Origin: Bacteroidota bacterium
Lineage (GTDB): Bacteria; Bacteroidota; Bacteroidia; NS11-12g; UBA9320
Length of the DNA: 64,000 nucleotides
Direction: 5' to 3'
Assembly (NCBI GenBank): GCA_002746305.1
Contig: NVWV01000006.1
Span: 1 to 64,000, forward strand
How positions within the stretch are numbered: the stretch's first letter is position 1; each line of letters starts with the position of its first letter. A program made the position numbers and the translations under genes. Positions 9,269 through 19,899 of the stretch are shown here, in pieces. Below the pieces are notes generated by a model that had not been told where the DNA came from, did no database searches, and was given only the letters and a program-made list of their open reading frames with translations.

Positions 9269-10558
9269 ATGAGGTTACCATTATTTTTCATTGTTCTATT
9301 GCTATTCAATTGTTTGACCCAAGCACAGAATTGGATTATAGAAGAAGTAGGCAAATTACCTTTTAAAACATCCAACAATGCTGTAACACTTGCGTATGAA
9401 AAAGGGCAACCGCTCATCTATTCTTTTTGTGGAATTGATTCTACTTTAGATTATGGTGGTATTCATTTAAAAGCAGGTTCAGTCAATATTAATACTGGTG
9501 AGTCCATACAATATGGAGATGTACCAGATACTTTAGGCAAAATAGCTGCAGGTGCTAGTACCGTCAAAAACAAAATCTACATCATCGGGGGTTATCATGT
9601 ATTGGCCAATGGAAGTGAGATTTCCAGTAACAAGGTACATTGCTTCCATGTGGAAAATGAAAAATGGGAAGCTGATAGAACAAATATCCCAATTGCCATA
9701 GATGATCATGTGCAAGCCGTTTGGCAGGATAGTCTCATCTATGTAATCACTGGATGGAGTGATACCAAAAATGTCCCTAACGTGCAGATTTACAACCCAG
9801 ATTCAGATCTTTGGAGTGAAGGAACGTCTGTTCCTAATAACAACCAATACACTGCTTTTGGAGCGAGTGGTACCATCATTGGAAATACCATTTACTACTT
9901 GGGTGGTGCGAGCATGGGGACTAATTTCCCCAGTACATTTCGATTGCGGATAGGCAACATCAATCCACAAAACCCAACTCAGATTGCATGGAGAGACAGC
10001 TTATTAACTATAAGTGATAAATACTACCGAGCAGCGTGTACATCGGTCTCAGGCTTCCCTACTTGGCTAGGAGGAAGTAGTATGACATACAACTACAATG
10101 GTTTGTCCTACGCAACCAACACCGCAGTACAACCTTCCAACCAAAGCCTCCTTCTTTTGAATAGTGCTTTGTCATTACGGATTACCAACAATAATCTCCC
10201 TATGGACCTTCGGGGCATTGGAGAGTTGAACAGCACCATGAAGGTTATTGCAGGAGGTATGTATGCCAATAGAGAAGTTAGTAATAGAGTAATTAAACTT
10301 ACATGGGGATATCCTGTAGGTATAGAGAATATAGACCAGCAAAAAATTACGGTATACCCCAACCCTACCCGCACTGGCATACTCTACTTAAGTAAAAAAT
10401 GTGATGTAAAAGTCTATTCTTTAACTGGGCAGTTGATGTATAAAGAAAAAACAGACCAAATCAACACCCGAAAATGGGCAAGTGGGTTGTATACACTTCT
10501 CATTCAGAACGATGATAGGCAATTAGTCAGTAAGATTATTGTGGCAGGTAGTTTGTAG
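9269..10558 (+). CDS. Kelch-repeat protein with T9SS type A sorting domain
   Basis: 429 residues with a signal peptide (RLPLFFIVLLLFNCLTQAQ). The middle has Kelch-like blades, for example KIYIIGGYHVLANGSE, LIYVITGWSDTKNV and TIYYLGGASMG, which suggest a beta-propeller of about five to six blades. The last 75 residues (VYPNPTRTGILYL, VKVYSLTGQLMY, ASGLYTLLIQ) are the type A T9SS C-terminal domain (TIGR04183 type), normally cleaved and linked to a surface lipopolysaccharide. The protein is therefore likely exposed on the cell surface or released. The ligand is unknown. It is transcribed alone. Confidence 0.88.
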   Translation: MRLPLFFIVLLLFNCLTQAQNWIIEEVGKLPFKTSNNAVTLAYEKGQPLIYSFCGIDSTLDYGGIHLKAGSVNINTGESIQYGDVPDTLGKIAAGASTVKNKIYIIGGYHVLANGSEISSNKVHCFHVENEKWEADRTNIPIAIDDHVQAVWQDSLIYVITGWSDTKNVPNVQIYNPDSDLWSEGTSVPNNNQYTAFGASGTIIGNTIYYLGGASMGTNFPSTFRLRIGNINPQNPTQIAWRDSLLTISDKYYRAACTSVSGFPTWLGGSSMTYNYNGLSYATNTAVQPSNQSLLLLNSALSLRITNNNLPMDLRGIGELNSTMKVIAGGMYANREVSNRVIKLTWGYPVGIENIDQQKITVYPNPTRTGILYLSKKCDVKVYSLTGQLMYKEKTDQINTRKWASGLYTLLIQNDDRQLVSKIIVAGSL

Positions 10559-10702
10559 AATTGCTTATAAGTCTATTACAGTTTCCTTTACCGTATATTT
10601 TCGTATCCATCTACCCTATCCCTCACATCACCCTAAAACAACACTTGGTCTATATCACCAGCACTCTAAACCCATTCACCCAATACTGTAACTAAGTCCT
10701 AT

Positions 10703-10710
10703 TACTTTCG
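10703..10710 (+). promoter_or_regulatory. Possible -7 box upstream of the DUF5686 gene
   Basis: TACTTTCG differs at one position from TAnnTTTG and ends 10 bases before the ATG at 10721. Weak evidence on its own. Confidence 0.25.
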
Positions 10711-10720
10711 TAGTACAACC

Positions 10721-13255
10721 ATGCTAACTAAGTCACCCATTCTTCTCACCCTATTGCTGTGCATTTTTTCTTTTTCTGCAAATGCGTATGTATTAGAAGG
10801 TAAGATAGTTAGCACTTCTGGCAGCGGCATAGCATACGCGACCATTAACGTGCAGAACACCTCACTTGGCACTTACTCCGATATCAATGGAGAATTTGCT
10901 CTACGACTGGATGCAGGCACGTACGAATTGGAGATTCGCTCCATAGGCTACCAACCCATTAAACGCAGGATTACCATCACTGGAAATACCCAGAACTATA
11001 AAATCGCAATGGAAACCACCGCTTCGGAAATAGGTGAAGTAGTCATCGGTTCTGACAAAGCAGCCCTAACCCGAAAAATCATGGAAAAGGTAAAAGTCAA
11101 GCGTCAATCCAATGTAGACCAAATCAACTCCAGTATTGTCCAAGTGTATGCCAAGTACGCATTGATATACGGTAAGGAAAATGAAGTATTGGGAGATACG
11201 AGCAACAAGTACCAAAGCTCTGACCAACCCGAGTTAATAGAATCGTATTCCCAATTGTTCTACACCTATCCGAATAACTACAAAGAGATAAAGCTCGGTT
11301 ATCGCGATTACAGATACACATCCAGTGCCATGCAAGGTCAGGCATCTGTTTCAGTTTCTGCAACCATTCCAGGACAACGAGAAAACGCATATGGGACAAC
11401 GACCTATGTGAGCAATGGACCCAATCCCTTTTTATTCGTCTTGAACAAACAAACGGCCAACTTTGACCTGTATCAAAACTCCCTCTACCTCCCCGATTTG
11501 TCCCAAAACCCCTATGTAAGTCCGATAGGTAATTCTAACTTTTTGGTCTACAACTTCATGCTCGTGGGTTCCTACTTTGAAAATGACAAGAAAGTACTGC
11601 GGATTAAAGTGACTCCCAAAAATTCGAACGCCAATGCCTTTTCAGGTCACCTCTTGATAGAAGATGAAAGCTTTGCATTGATAGGAGCATCGCTAACCGT
11701 AAATCCCAAAGCCCTCCTCTTTCACAATAAATTCTCTTTTATACTGCAATACCAAGAAGTGCAAGGAGTCTTTACTCTCAAGAGTGAGGAATACACCTAC
11801 CACACCAAAGCAGAAAGCAGAAAAATCGCATTTGGGACAAGTTTGCTCTTGTACGATAGTATTGAAGTTAATCCCGAAATTTCTCCGAAATTCATGCGAC
11901 AAGGTGCTATTGTCTATTCCGACAGTGCACTTAAAAAGGAACAAGATTACTGGAGTTCTGTGCGACCCAGTAACCTAAAAACAAAAGAAATAGCCTTCAT
12001 CACCCAACAAGACAGTGCTAGAAACTATGAGAGCAGCATTGAATACCTGAACCAACAAGATTCCATTATCAACCATATCAGTATTTGGGATATTACATTG
12101 AACGGAATACAACACATCAACCGACCTAAGGGAACTTCTTGGTTCTTTGGTTCCGCATTGCAAAGTATCCGTCCTTTTGCTGTGGGGGGATACCGCCAGG
12201 CTCTTATAACAAGTTTTACCAAAGAATGGACCAAGGCCAACAGACTGAATCTGACAGGAGAAATCAACTACGGTTTTAGAAACAAGAACATCAAAGGGGA
12301 TCTGGCTGCCAAGTATACCTATGCTCCTAAGAAATTTGGTAGTTTTACGGTACGTGGGGGTGATGACTATGCTCGTTTGAATGACTACGAGAGTATAGAG
12401 GGAACATTCTCTCGAAGCAATTATTTGCAAAAGTTCTTTTATGGAATTGGAGCTGCTTATGAGTTGACCAATGGGCTGATGCTGAAAGTAGATTTGGACT
12501 ATGCCAGTTTTAGAGCGATTAACAACATTGAACTAGCTCCGTGGTCTGAAGACCTTTTTGGGCCGTTGAACATCCCTAAAAACTTTGAAGGATATAACCA
12601 ACTGGTAGCAAGTTTTCTATTGACCTTTGTCCCCTATCAAAAATACGAACTCACAGAATACAAAAAGATTATCATGGGCAGCCGTTGGCCGGAATTTAAT
12701 CTGCGGTACAAGAAAGGGATCAAACCTTTTGGAAACAGTGATGTAAATTATGACTTCGTGCAACTGAATGTACGAAAAGAGGTTTCATTGAAATCGCTGG
12801 GCGAAAGTAAATTTGAGGTTTTTACCGGCAAGTTCATCAACAGCAGAGAGATTCGACTTGCTGATAAGAAATTCTTTAGAGGTTCTGATGCATACTTCTT
12901 CTCTGACCCACTCCGCTCCTTTCAACTCCTCGGTCCTACTTTAATTACCACCAATGCTTTTTTCCAGGGGCATTACTTGCATCAGTTCAATGGTGCATTG
13001 CTCAATAAAGTTCCTTTCATTAAGAGGCTCAAACTTCAATCTTTGGGAGGTGCAGGCATATTGTTGTTGGATGACCAAAACTATCGTCATACGGAGCTCT
13101 ATGCAGGTTTAGCAAGGGCATTTCGGATTCGGAGTCAGTTGTTTAAGATAACAGGGGTATATGCAACATCTGAGAATTCGGTAACAGGTTTAAATTCAGG
13201 ATTTAAGATTGGTCTTGATTTTTATAATACCTACACCAAAAAGTGGAGTTACTAA
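10721..13255 (+). CDS. DUF5686-type outer membrane protein with carboxypeptidase-regulatory-like domain
   Basis: 844 residues. A signal peptide (TLLLCIFSFSANA) is followed by a CarboxypepD_reg-like beta-sandwich at about residues 24-105 (LEGKIVSTSGSGIAYATI, GTYSDINGEFALRL, IRSIGYQ). The remainder matches the DUF5686 family, a Bacteroidota outer-membrane group. The second half has many alternating aromatic/polar strands and ends in the aromatic KKWSY, fitting a beta-barrel. It resembles the plug-like N-terminus of TonB-linked receptors, but I see no TonB-receptor plug. The substrate is unknown. Its stop codon directly abuts the stop of the convergent chromate-type transporter. Confidence 0.82.
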   Translation: MLTKSPILLTLLLCIFSFSANAYVLEGKIVSTSGSGIAYATINVQNTSLGTYSDINGEFALRLDAGTYELEIRSIGYQPIKRRITITGNTQNYKIAMETTASEIGEVVIGSDKAALTRKIMEKVKVKRQSNVDQINSSIVQVYAKYALIYGKENEVLGDTSNKYQSSDQPELIESYSQLFYTYPNNYKEIKLGYRDYRYTSSAMQGQASVSVSATIPGQRENAYGTTTYVSNGPNPFLFVLNKQTANFDLYQNSLYLPDLSQNPYVSPIGNSNFLVYNFMLVGSYFENDKKVLRIKVTPKNSNANAFSGHLLIEDESFALIGASLTVNPKALLFHNKFSFILQYQEVQGVFTLKSEEYTYHTKAESRKIAFGTSLLLYDSIEVNPEISPKFMRQGAIVYSDSALKKEQDYWSSVRPSNLKTKEIAFITQQDSARNYESSIEYLNQQDSIINHISIWDITLNGIQHINRPKGTSWFFGSALQSIRPFAVGGYRQALITSFTKEWTKANRLNLTGEINYGFRNKNIKGDLAAKYTYAPKKFGSFTVRGGDDYARLNDYESIEGTFSRSNYLQKFFYGIGAAYELTNGLMLKVDLDYASFRAINNIELAPWSEDLFGPLNIPKNFEGYNQLVASFLLTFVPYQKYELTEYKKIIMGSRWPEFNLRYKKGIKPFGNSDVNYDFVQLNVRKEVSLKSLGESKFEVFTGKFINSREIRLADKKFFRGSDAYFFSDPLRSFQLLGPTLITTNAFFQGHYLHQFNGALLNKVPFIKRLKLQSLGGAGILLLDDQNYRHTELYAGLARAFRIRSQLFKITGVYATSENSVTGLNSGFKIGLDFYNTYTKKWSY

Positions 13256-14566
13256 TTACAAAATAAGTCCGAACACAATGGCAACCAGAATGTACCAAGG
13301 CGACTTAATTTTGGTCTTGTACAACAAGATGATGGTAATCACAATAATGGCCACTTCTATATAGTTGATCGCATTACTGGAATCTATGTTGGTATAGAAA
13401 AAGCTACCCTCCTTTACCCAGTTTAGTCCAACTGGAAGAAACATCAAATAGGCCGCTGCTAATACTAGTCCGCAAGAAGCTGCAATAACCCCGGGTAATG
13501 CTTTTACTACGATGGGATGAGACTTAATCTTTTTCCAAATAGGAAATACAAAAAAGATAAGTAATGAACCCGGTAAGAAAATACCTACTGTACTTACAAA
13601 GCTTCCGAATACCTGCTGTAGGATTCCATAACCCTGCATCGCCATAGCACCAGTATAACTACCAATCGTAAATATAGGACCAGGTATAGCATGAACAAGC
13701 CCTACTCCATTGATAAATTCTTCTGAGGTCATAAGTGATGACGTTGCTCCTGTAGGAACATGATTAGTAAACTGTTCCAGCATCATGGGTATCAACACAT
13801 TTCCTCCTCCAAAAACGATAGTACCAAATCGATAACAATTCTCAAACAATAGAACCAAGCGATTGGAACTAGCACCAACGGCAATACCCGCTAGTATAAA
13901 TATCACAACAAAGGCTACCAAGGATTGCCAAGGAAACTTAATTTTAATGGGTTCATATTTTTGCACCTTTCCCTTAAAATCAAAATAGGAAAATAGTCCT
14001 CCTAATAGTAAAACTACTGGAAACATCCAAGGAGTTTTGATATTGACAATGGTATCTAAAGGATGCCTGAGTAAAGCTGTTACGATGAAGGCCATAGCAG
14101 CGAGTAAATAGCCTTGCCTATTTTTAATAGATTTATCTAACATTTTCACCCCTGCAACCATAACAAAAGCAACTGCTACGGGCTGCACAAATCGCAATGC
14201 ATTCAGAGCATCATCTTGAAAAGCTCCAATAAATATGGCACACAATGTTAGAAGAACAAACGCAGGTAGAATCCAAACCAAAAGTGTAAGAAATGCTAGT
14301 GTTGGCCCTCCGAACTTATAACCAATACTAGTAAGTGTTTGCGTAGAACTAGGACCTGGAAGCATTTGACAAAGGGAAAAAAGCTCTAGGAGCTCATCAT
14401 TATCTAAATAACCTTTCTCCTCTACCAACCTTTTTTGATACAGGGCTAAATGCATATTCGGGCCTCCATAAGCACTCAAAGCAATAATAAACACATCTTT
14501 TAAAAAAATGATACGTTTTATCTGTTTTACGCTATTTGTATTTTTCTTTGCCAGAATGTTCAACAA
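13256..14566 (-). CDS. chrA: Chromate-family (CHR) ion transporter
   Basis: 436 residues with two homologous CHR halves. The first has FGG-like SAYGGPNMHLALYQ and CQMLPGPSSTQTLTSIGY; the second has FGGGNVLIPMMLEQF and VGLVHAIPGPIFTIGSYTG. Around ten membrane segments are visible. Characterised members export chromate using the membrane potential, but many homologues have no tested substrate, so the symbol is by family. No ATG lies before the first helix: the frame opens with two TTG codons (14566 and 14563), and the first ATG (14455) would cut the first membrane segment. The head of this gene nearly touches the divergent lipoprotein gene. Confidence 0.85.
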   Translation of the reverse strand: MLNILAKKNTNSVKQIKRIIFLKDVFIIALSAYGGPNMHLALYQKRLVEEKGYLDNDELLELFSLCQMLPGPSSTQTLTSIGYKFGGPTLAFLTLLVWILPAFVLLTLCAIFIGAFQDDALNALRFVQPVAVAFVMVAGVKMLDKSIKNRQGYLLAAMAFIVTALLRHPLDTIVNIKTPWMFPVVLLLGGLFSYFDFKGKVQKYEPIKIKFPWQSLVAFVVIFILAGIAVGASSNRLVLLFENCYRFGTIVFGGGNVLIPMMLEQFTNHVPTGATSSLMTSEEFINGVGLVHAIPGPIFTIGSYTGAMAMQGYGILQQVFGSFVSTVGIFLPGSLLIFFVFPIWKKIKSHPIVVKALPGVIAASCGLVLAAAYLMFLPVGLNWVKEGSFFYTNIDSSNAINYIEVAIIVITIILLYKTKIKSPWYILVAIVFGLIL

Positions 14567-14597
14567 AAATAACAGCTATTCCTCAAAGGGATGCATA

Positions 14598-15119
14598 ATG
14601 TTAATCCTTGGTTTTGCACTACTTTTAACATTCTCCAGTTGCAAGAGTTCTTTTTCAGACGAAATAAAACACGTTGATGGTCTTGAAATAACACTTCTTG
14701 ATAATAAAGAAAACTTTGATGTGGATATTGAGCTTTTCAAAAGCCGAATTACTTATATAGAACGAAGCTTACGAACTTTTTCCAATGACTATGCCCATAC
14801 AATGCCATTGGAATTGGGAAACCAGTTAAGTAAGTTTAAGGGACTCAAAAAGATATATATTAAAAGAGTCGGTCAATATGAAAACAACATCAAAGAGCAG
14901 AGCGAGTTAGAACGCCAAATTACCGCTCTCAAAAAGGACTTACTAAATGCTTCTATTTCAAAAGAAGAATTCCTTGCCTACGTAAAAACTGAAAGTTTGG
15001 ATATTGACCGACTTGTAATCTCAACAAATGAGGTCAAGAAATCACTTTATGAAATAGAATCTGAATACACTCGTATTTCAAAAGAGCTGGAAGAAGAACT
15101 CGCTAGGATAACACCCTAG
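14598..15119 (+). CDS. Putative coiled-coil lipoprotein, unknown function
   Basis: From ATG 14598 the product is 173 residues with a lipoprotein signal (LILGFALLLTFSSC, lipid cysteine at residue 15). Longer starts at 14508 and 14556 exist but would overlap the divergent transporter start. After the signal the protein is highly charged and mainly helical, with heptad-like stretches (SELERQITALKKDLLNA, EIESEYTRISKELEEEL). I do not recognise the family. It is divergent from the chrA-type gene, and its TAG overlaps the stop of the DUF3467 gene by four bases (CTAG). A periplasmic or outer-membrane-anchored location is inferred. Confidence 0.7.
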   Translation: MLILGFALLLTFSSCKSSFSDEIKHVDGLEITLLDNKENFDVDIELFKSRITYIERSLRTFSNDYAHTMPLELGNQLSKFKGLKKIYIKRVGQYENNIKEQSELERQITALKKDLLNASISKEEFLAYVKTESLDIDRLVISTNEVKKSLYEIESEYTRISKELEEELARITP

Positions 15120-15442
15120 GCCTCACCTGCTGGTCCAAAGTTCATTGGAGGGAATTGAGGAGCACTATCTTGCATTTTTATTTCTCCAAAATTGGCTTCA
15201 AACTTATTTATGTTATCCGTCAAAGCCATTTGCAGCCTCTTTGCATGTTGAGGACTTAGCAATATTCTACTTTTCACTTTGGCCTTAGGCACTCCGGGTA
15301 GGAGACGAATAAAGTCAACCACAAATTCTGAATTGGAATGTGAAATTATAGCTAGGTTACTATATATACCATCAGCTACTTCTTCTGATAGTTCAATGTC
15401 TATTTGATTACCTTTATTTTGATTGCCTTTATTTTCTGCCAT
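15116..15442 (-). CDS. DUF3467 family protein
   Basis: 108 residues. The body IDIELSEEVADGIYSNLAII, FVVDFIRLLPGVPKAKVKSR and ILLSPQHAKRLQMAL is the DUF3467 fold, a small domain common next to rpoC in Bacteroidota. The C-terminus is proline-rich (APQFPPMNFGPAGEA). No biochemical role is established that I know of. It lies after the rpoC terminator on the same strand, so it is probably transcribed by read-through or from its own start. Its stop overlaps that of the convergent lipoprotein gene. Confidence 0.88.
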   Translation of the reverse strand: MAENKGNQNKGNQIDIELSEEVADGIYSNLAIISHSNSEFVVDFIRLLPGVPKAKVKSRILLSPQHAKRLQMALTDNINKFEANFGEIKMQDSAPQFPPMNFGPAGEA

Positions 15443-15500
15443 GGTTCAAATCAACAAAAATTATTTCACATTAAATAACCTTTCCAATAGAATCAGACAT

Positions 15501-15531
15501 AAAAAAGGCAGCTAGATAACTAGCTGCCTTT
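15501..15531 (-). terminator. Intrinsic terminator of the rpoBC operon
   Basis: A 12-bp perfect stem (arms 15504-15515 and 15520-15531, AAAGGCAGCTAG and its complement, 4-base loop) is followed on the minus strand by six T. It lies 26 bases past the rpoC stop and closes the long rpsU-to-rpoC cluster. Confidence 0.92.
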
Positions 15532-15557
15532 AAATATTTGGACTAACCTAAAATAGA

Positions 15558-18500
15558 TTAGTTAGATACTTCTACAGTTTTCTCTTCACTTGCAGCGTCC
15601 TCTTTGGCAGCTTTAAGCAAATCGAATTCTTCTTGAGACCCTACCACTAGGTTCTCGTATGTTCTATGTCCAGTACCTGCTGGTATTAGGTGACCTACAA
15701 TTACGTTTTCTTTCAAACCTAACATGTAATCAACCTTACCGGCTATGGCAGCTTCATTCAAGACTTTGGTAGTCTCTTGGAAAGATGCTGCTGACATGAA
15801 ACTATATGTACCTAAAGAAGACTTGGTAATCCCTTGTAACAAAGGACCCGAAGTAGCACTAAGTGCTCCTCTAACTTCAATTGGCTTCATATCCTTTCTT
15901 CTCAATGAAGAGTTTAAGTCACGAAGTTTTCTTAAAGTTAAAATCTCACCAGCCTTAACATCATTAGAATCTCCAGGCTCTGTAACCACACGCTTATCGT
16001 ATAGCAAATCGTTTTCTTCTTTAAAGTCTAACTTGTTTACAGCAGAACCTTCTAAGAATTTAGTATCACCAGCTTCAATAACAGAAACTTTCTTCATCAT
16101 TTGCTTAATAATAACCTCGATATGCTTGTCATTGATTCTCACACCTTGTAGACGATAAACCTCTTGAATACCATTTACAATATAGTTTTGAACCGCACTT
16201 ATACCTTCAATAGATAAAATATCCTGAGGAGTAATAGAACCATCAGAAAGTGGTGTACCTGCTCTCACAAAATCACCATCCTGAACTAGAATATGCTTAG
16301 AAAGCGAAATTAAATATTTCTTAGAAATACCTTCTTTCGACTCTATAGTCACTTCTCTATTACCTCTCTTGATACCACCGTATGTTACCACACCATCAAT
16401 TTCAGATACCACGGCAGGATTCGATGGGTTACGAGCTTCAAACAACTCTGTTACCCTTGGAAGACCACCTGTAATATCACTTGTCTTACCAACTACTCTA
16501 GGTATCTTAGCAATAATTGCACCTGCACTCACTTTGGCTCCTTGTTCTACAATAAGGTGAGCACCAACTGGTACGTTAAGCTCTTTTAAAACTTCACCCT
16601 TCTTATCCAAAATATGAATAGCAGGATTAATTTTCTTATCTCTAGAATCGGTAATTACTTTCTCCTTATATCCAGTAGCCTCATCCATCTCAACAGTGAA
16701 TGACACACCTTCTTTTAAATCAGCAAATTCAACCTTACCGTCAAGGTCAGAAAGAATTACAGCATTATATGGATCCCAAGAACAGATTTTATCACCTTTC
16801 TTAATCTTCGCCTTTTCTTTTATGTACAAAAACGAACCATAAGGAACATTTGTAATAAATAATACTTCTTTAGACTTAGCATCAAGAAGCTTCACCTCTC
16901 CAGAACGTCCTACAACAATACCAACATCGTTACCATTAGAATCTTTACCTGGTACAGTTTTCACCTCATCAAAACTAGTAATACCATTAGCTTTTGCTAG
17001 GGTCATAGAATCTTGAGCAATGTTAGATGCCGTACCACCCACGTGGAACGTTCTAAGTGTAAGCTGTGTACCTGGCTCACCGATTGACTGTGCTGCAATT
17101 ACACCAACAGCTTCACCCGCTTGAACTGGTCTTCCAGTTGCAAGGTTTCTACCGTAGCATTTAGCACATACACCTCTGAGAGACTCACAGGTCATCACAG
17201 AACGTATTTCTACTGACTCTACTCCAGAATTACCAATTGCTACTGCAATTGCATCTGTTATATTTTCACCAGCTTCTACAATTAGTTCATCTGTATCTGG
17301 ATGATGTATATCATGTAATGATACTCTACCTTCTACTCTATTTTGAAGGCTATCAATTACTTCATCATTTTCCTTAAGTGTTCGCACTTCAAATCCACGA
17401 AGAGTACCACAATCATCAATTGTTACTACTACATCTTGAGCAACATCATGCAGTCTTCTTGTAAGGTAACCTGCATCTGCTGTTTTAAGTGCTGTATCCG
17501 CAAGACCTTTACGAGCACCGTGAGTAGATATAAAGTACTCAAGGATAGAAAGACCTTCTCTAAAGTTAGAAAGAATTGGATTTTCAATGATTTCACCGAT
17601 ACCTCCACCACCAATTTTCTTTTGTGGTTTTGCCATCAAGCCCCTCATTCCTCCAAGCTGACGAATCTGCTCTTTAGAACCCCTTGCTCCAGAATCAAGC
17701 ATCATAAAGATTGGATTGAACCCTTGGTTGTCAGTTGCAATATCATGAAGAAGTGCATCCGCCACTCTAGAGTTAATTCTAGTCCATATATCAATTACTT
17801 GATTATAACGCTCATTATTCGTAATGAAACCATTCTCATAATTACTTGTAATTTCTTCAACTTCCTTACGAGCAGAATCTACTAACGCCTCCTTTGTAGA
17901 AGGAACCAATACATCTGAAATATTGAATGATAGTCCACCTCTAAATGCATAATAGAACCCTATTTCTTTGATAGCATCAAGAAACTCTGCTGTACGAGCA
18001 ACACCAGAAATCTTAATCATATCTCCAATTATATCTCTAAGAGACTTTTTAGTAAGGAGTGTATTAATGAACCCGATTTCTTCTGGAACACGTTGGTTAA
18101 AGATAACTCTACCCACTGAAGTTTCAATTATCTTATCAACCAAGACACCATCTTCTTTTATCTTAGCTTTAACCTTGATAATAGCATTAAGATTAGCTTT
18201 CCCTTCATTGTATGCAATCTCAACCTCTTCGAAAGAATAGAATGTAATACCCTCTCCTATTACGATCTCCTTTTTCGTAGATCTTCTCTGCTTGGTCATG
18301 TAATAAAGACCTAAAACCATGTCCTGAGATGGTACCGCTATTGGAGCACCATTTGCAGGATTTAGAATATTATGAGAAGCAAGCATTAGGATTTGGGCTT
18401 CCAACACAGCAGCATTACCTAGAGGTAAATGCACAGCCATTTGGTCACCATCAAAATCCGCATTAAAACCAGTACAAACTAAAGGATGTAATCGAATAGC

Positions 18501-19877
18501 TTTACCTTCTACCAACTTAGGCTGGAATGCTTGTATCCCTAACCTGTGAAGAGTAGGAGCACGGTTAAGTAATATTGGATGTCCTTTAAGGATATTTTCC
18601 AATATGTCCCATATTACAGGCTCTTTCTTATCTACTATCTTCTTGGCAGATTTTACTGTTTTTACAATACCCCTTTCTATCAGTTTTCTGATAATAAATG
18701 GTTTAAACAGCTCTGCTGCCATACCTTTTGGCAACCCACATTCGTGCAGTTTAAGATTTGGCCCTACTACGATAACCGAACGACCTGAATAGTCAACACG
18801 CTTACCCAATAAGTTCTGACGGAAACGACCCTGCTTACCTTTTAGCATATCACTTAAAGATTTAAGAGGTCTATTACCATTAGCCTTCACTGCATTTGCT
18901 CTTCTAGTATTATCCAGTAGAGAATCTACAGCCTCTTGCAGCATTCTTTTCTCGTTTCTAAGAATCACCTCAGGAGCTTTTATCTCCATAAGACGCTTCA
19001 AACGATTGTTTCTGATAATAACTCTTCTGTAAAGGTCATTCAAATCAGAAGTAGCAAATCTACCCCCATCCAAAGGAACCAATGGTCTTAGTTCAGGTGG
19101 AATAACTGGAAGCATTTTTATAATCATCCATTCAGGTTTATTATCTCCTGTTTTTGTAGATGCTCTAAAACCTTCAATTACGTTAAGTCTCTTAAGAGCC
19201 TCATTTTTACGTTGCTGAGAAGTTTCGTTTGCTGCTTGATGTCTTAAACTAAATGATAAACCATCTAAGTCTAATCGTGCAAGTAAATCCCAAATAGCTT
19301 CACCACCCATTTTGGCAATGAATTTATTAGGATCATTATCATCCAGATACTGATTTTCCTTCGGTAAAGAATCTAGGATATCCAAATACTCTTCTTCCGT
19401 CAAAAAGTCAAGATAATTAACACCATCTTCTTCTTTAAGACCAGATTGAATTACTATGTATCTCTCATAGTAAACAATCATTTCTAATTTCTTAGAAGGA
19501 AGACCGATTAAATAACCAATCTTGTTTGGTAAAGACTTAAAGTACCAAATATGAACAATAGGAACTACCAATTCAATATGTCCCATACGCTCTCGACGTA
19601 CTTTTTTCTCTGTTACCTCAACACCACATCTATCACATACGATGCCCTTGTATCTAATTCTTTTGTATTTACCACAATGACATTCATAATCCTTAACTGG
19701 GCCAAATATTCTTTCACAGAACAGACCACCCATTTCTGGCTTATAAGACCTATAGTTTATGGTTTCAGGCTTTGTAACCTCACCAAAAGAACGTTGTAAT
19801 ACCACCTCTGGAGATGATAATCCAATTCTAAGTTTCTTAAAATTAGATTTTATTTTTACATCTTTCTTGTTTGACAT
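15558..19877 (-). CDS. rpoC: DNA-directed RNA polymerase subunit beta'
   Basis: 1439 residues, normal for Bacteroidota. The N-terminal zinc site ([20 protein letters not shown]), the clamp, and the catalytic magnesium loop [12 protein letters not shown] are present, as are the second zinc site ([13 protein letters not shown]), the bridge helix/trigger loop region ([21 protein letters not shown]) and the C-terminal segment that contacts omega. ATG start, 22 bases after rpoB. The gene is intact. It forms core polymerase with RpoB, RpoA and the omega-type protein encoded at 34507. Confidence 0.99.
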   Translation of the reverse strand: MSNKKDVKIKSNFKKLRIGLSSPEVVLQRSFGEVTKPETINYRSYKPEMGGLFCERIFGPVKDYECHCGKYKRIRYKGIVCDRCGVEVTEKKVRRERMGHIELVVPIVHIWYFKSLPNKIGYLIGLPSKKLEMIVYYERYIVIQSGLKEEDGVNYLDFLTEEEYLDILDSLPKENQYLDDNDPNKFIAKMGGEAIWDLLARLDLDGLSFSLRHQAANETSQQRKNEALKRLNVIEGFRASTKTGDNKPEWMIIKMLPVIPPELRPLVPLDGGRFATSDLNDLYRRVIIRNNRLKRLMEIKAPEVILRNEKRMLQEAVDSLLDNTRRANAVKANGNRPLKSLSDMLKGKQGRFRQNLLGKRVDYSGRSVIVVGPNLKLHECGLPKGMAAELFKPFIIRKLIERGIVKTVKSAKKIVDKKEPVIWDILENILKGHPILLNRAPTLHRLGIQAFQPKLVEGKAIRLHPLVCTGFNADFDGDQMAVHLPLGNAAVLEAQILMLASHNILNPANGAPIAVPSQDMVLGLYYMTKQRRSTKKEIVIGEGITFYSFEEVEIAYNEGKANLNAIIKVKAKIKEDGVLVDKIIETSVGRVIFNQRVPEEIGFINTLLTKKSLRDIIGDMIKISGVARTAEFLDAIKEIGFYYAFRGGLSFNISDVLVPSTKEALVDSARKEVEEITSNYENGFITNNERYNQVIDIWTRINSRVADALLHDIATDNQGFNPIFMMLDSGARGSKEQIRQLGGMRGLMAKPQKKIGGGGIGEIIENPILSNFREGLSILEYFISTHGARKGLADTALKTADAGYLTRRLHDVAQDVVVTIDDCGTLRGFEVRTLKENDEVIDSLQNRVEGRVSLHDIHHPDTDELIVEAGENITDAIAVAIGNSGVESVEIRSVMTCESLRGVCAKCYGRNLATGRPVQAGEAVGVIAAQSIGEPGTQLTLRTFHVGGTASNIAQDSMTLAKANGITSFDEVKTVPGKDSNGNDVGIVVGRSGEVKLLDAKSKEVLFITNVPYGSFLYIKEKAKIKKGDKICSWDPYNAVILSDLDGKVEFADLKEGVSFTVEMDEATGYKEKVITDSRDKKINPAIHILDKKGEVLKELNVPVGAHLIVEQGAKVSAGAIIAKIPRVVGKTSDITGGLPRVTELFEARNPSNPAVVSEIDGVVTYGGIKRGNREVTIESKEGISKKYLISLSKHILVQDGDFVRAGTPLSDGSITPQDILSIEGISAVQNYIVNGIQEVYRLQGVRINDKHIEVIIKQMMKKVSVIEAGDTKFLEGSAVNKLDFKEENDLLYDKRVVTEPGDSNDVKAGEILTLRKLRDLNSSLRRKDMKPIEVRGALSATSGPLLQGITKSSLGTYSFMSAASFQETTKVLNEAAIAGKVDYMLGLKENVIVGHLIPAGTGHRTYENLVVGSQEEFDLLKAAKEDAASEEKTVEVSN

Positions 19878-19899
19878 TTTTTCTAATTTAAAATTTTAA

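Noticed and set aside
17343..17885. 180-codon plus-strand frame opposite rpoC
   Set aside because: Lies entirely within rpoC on the other strand, has no signal or family feature, and its residue mix (Cys, Ile, Ser, Thr rich) is that of an antisense shadow.
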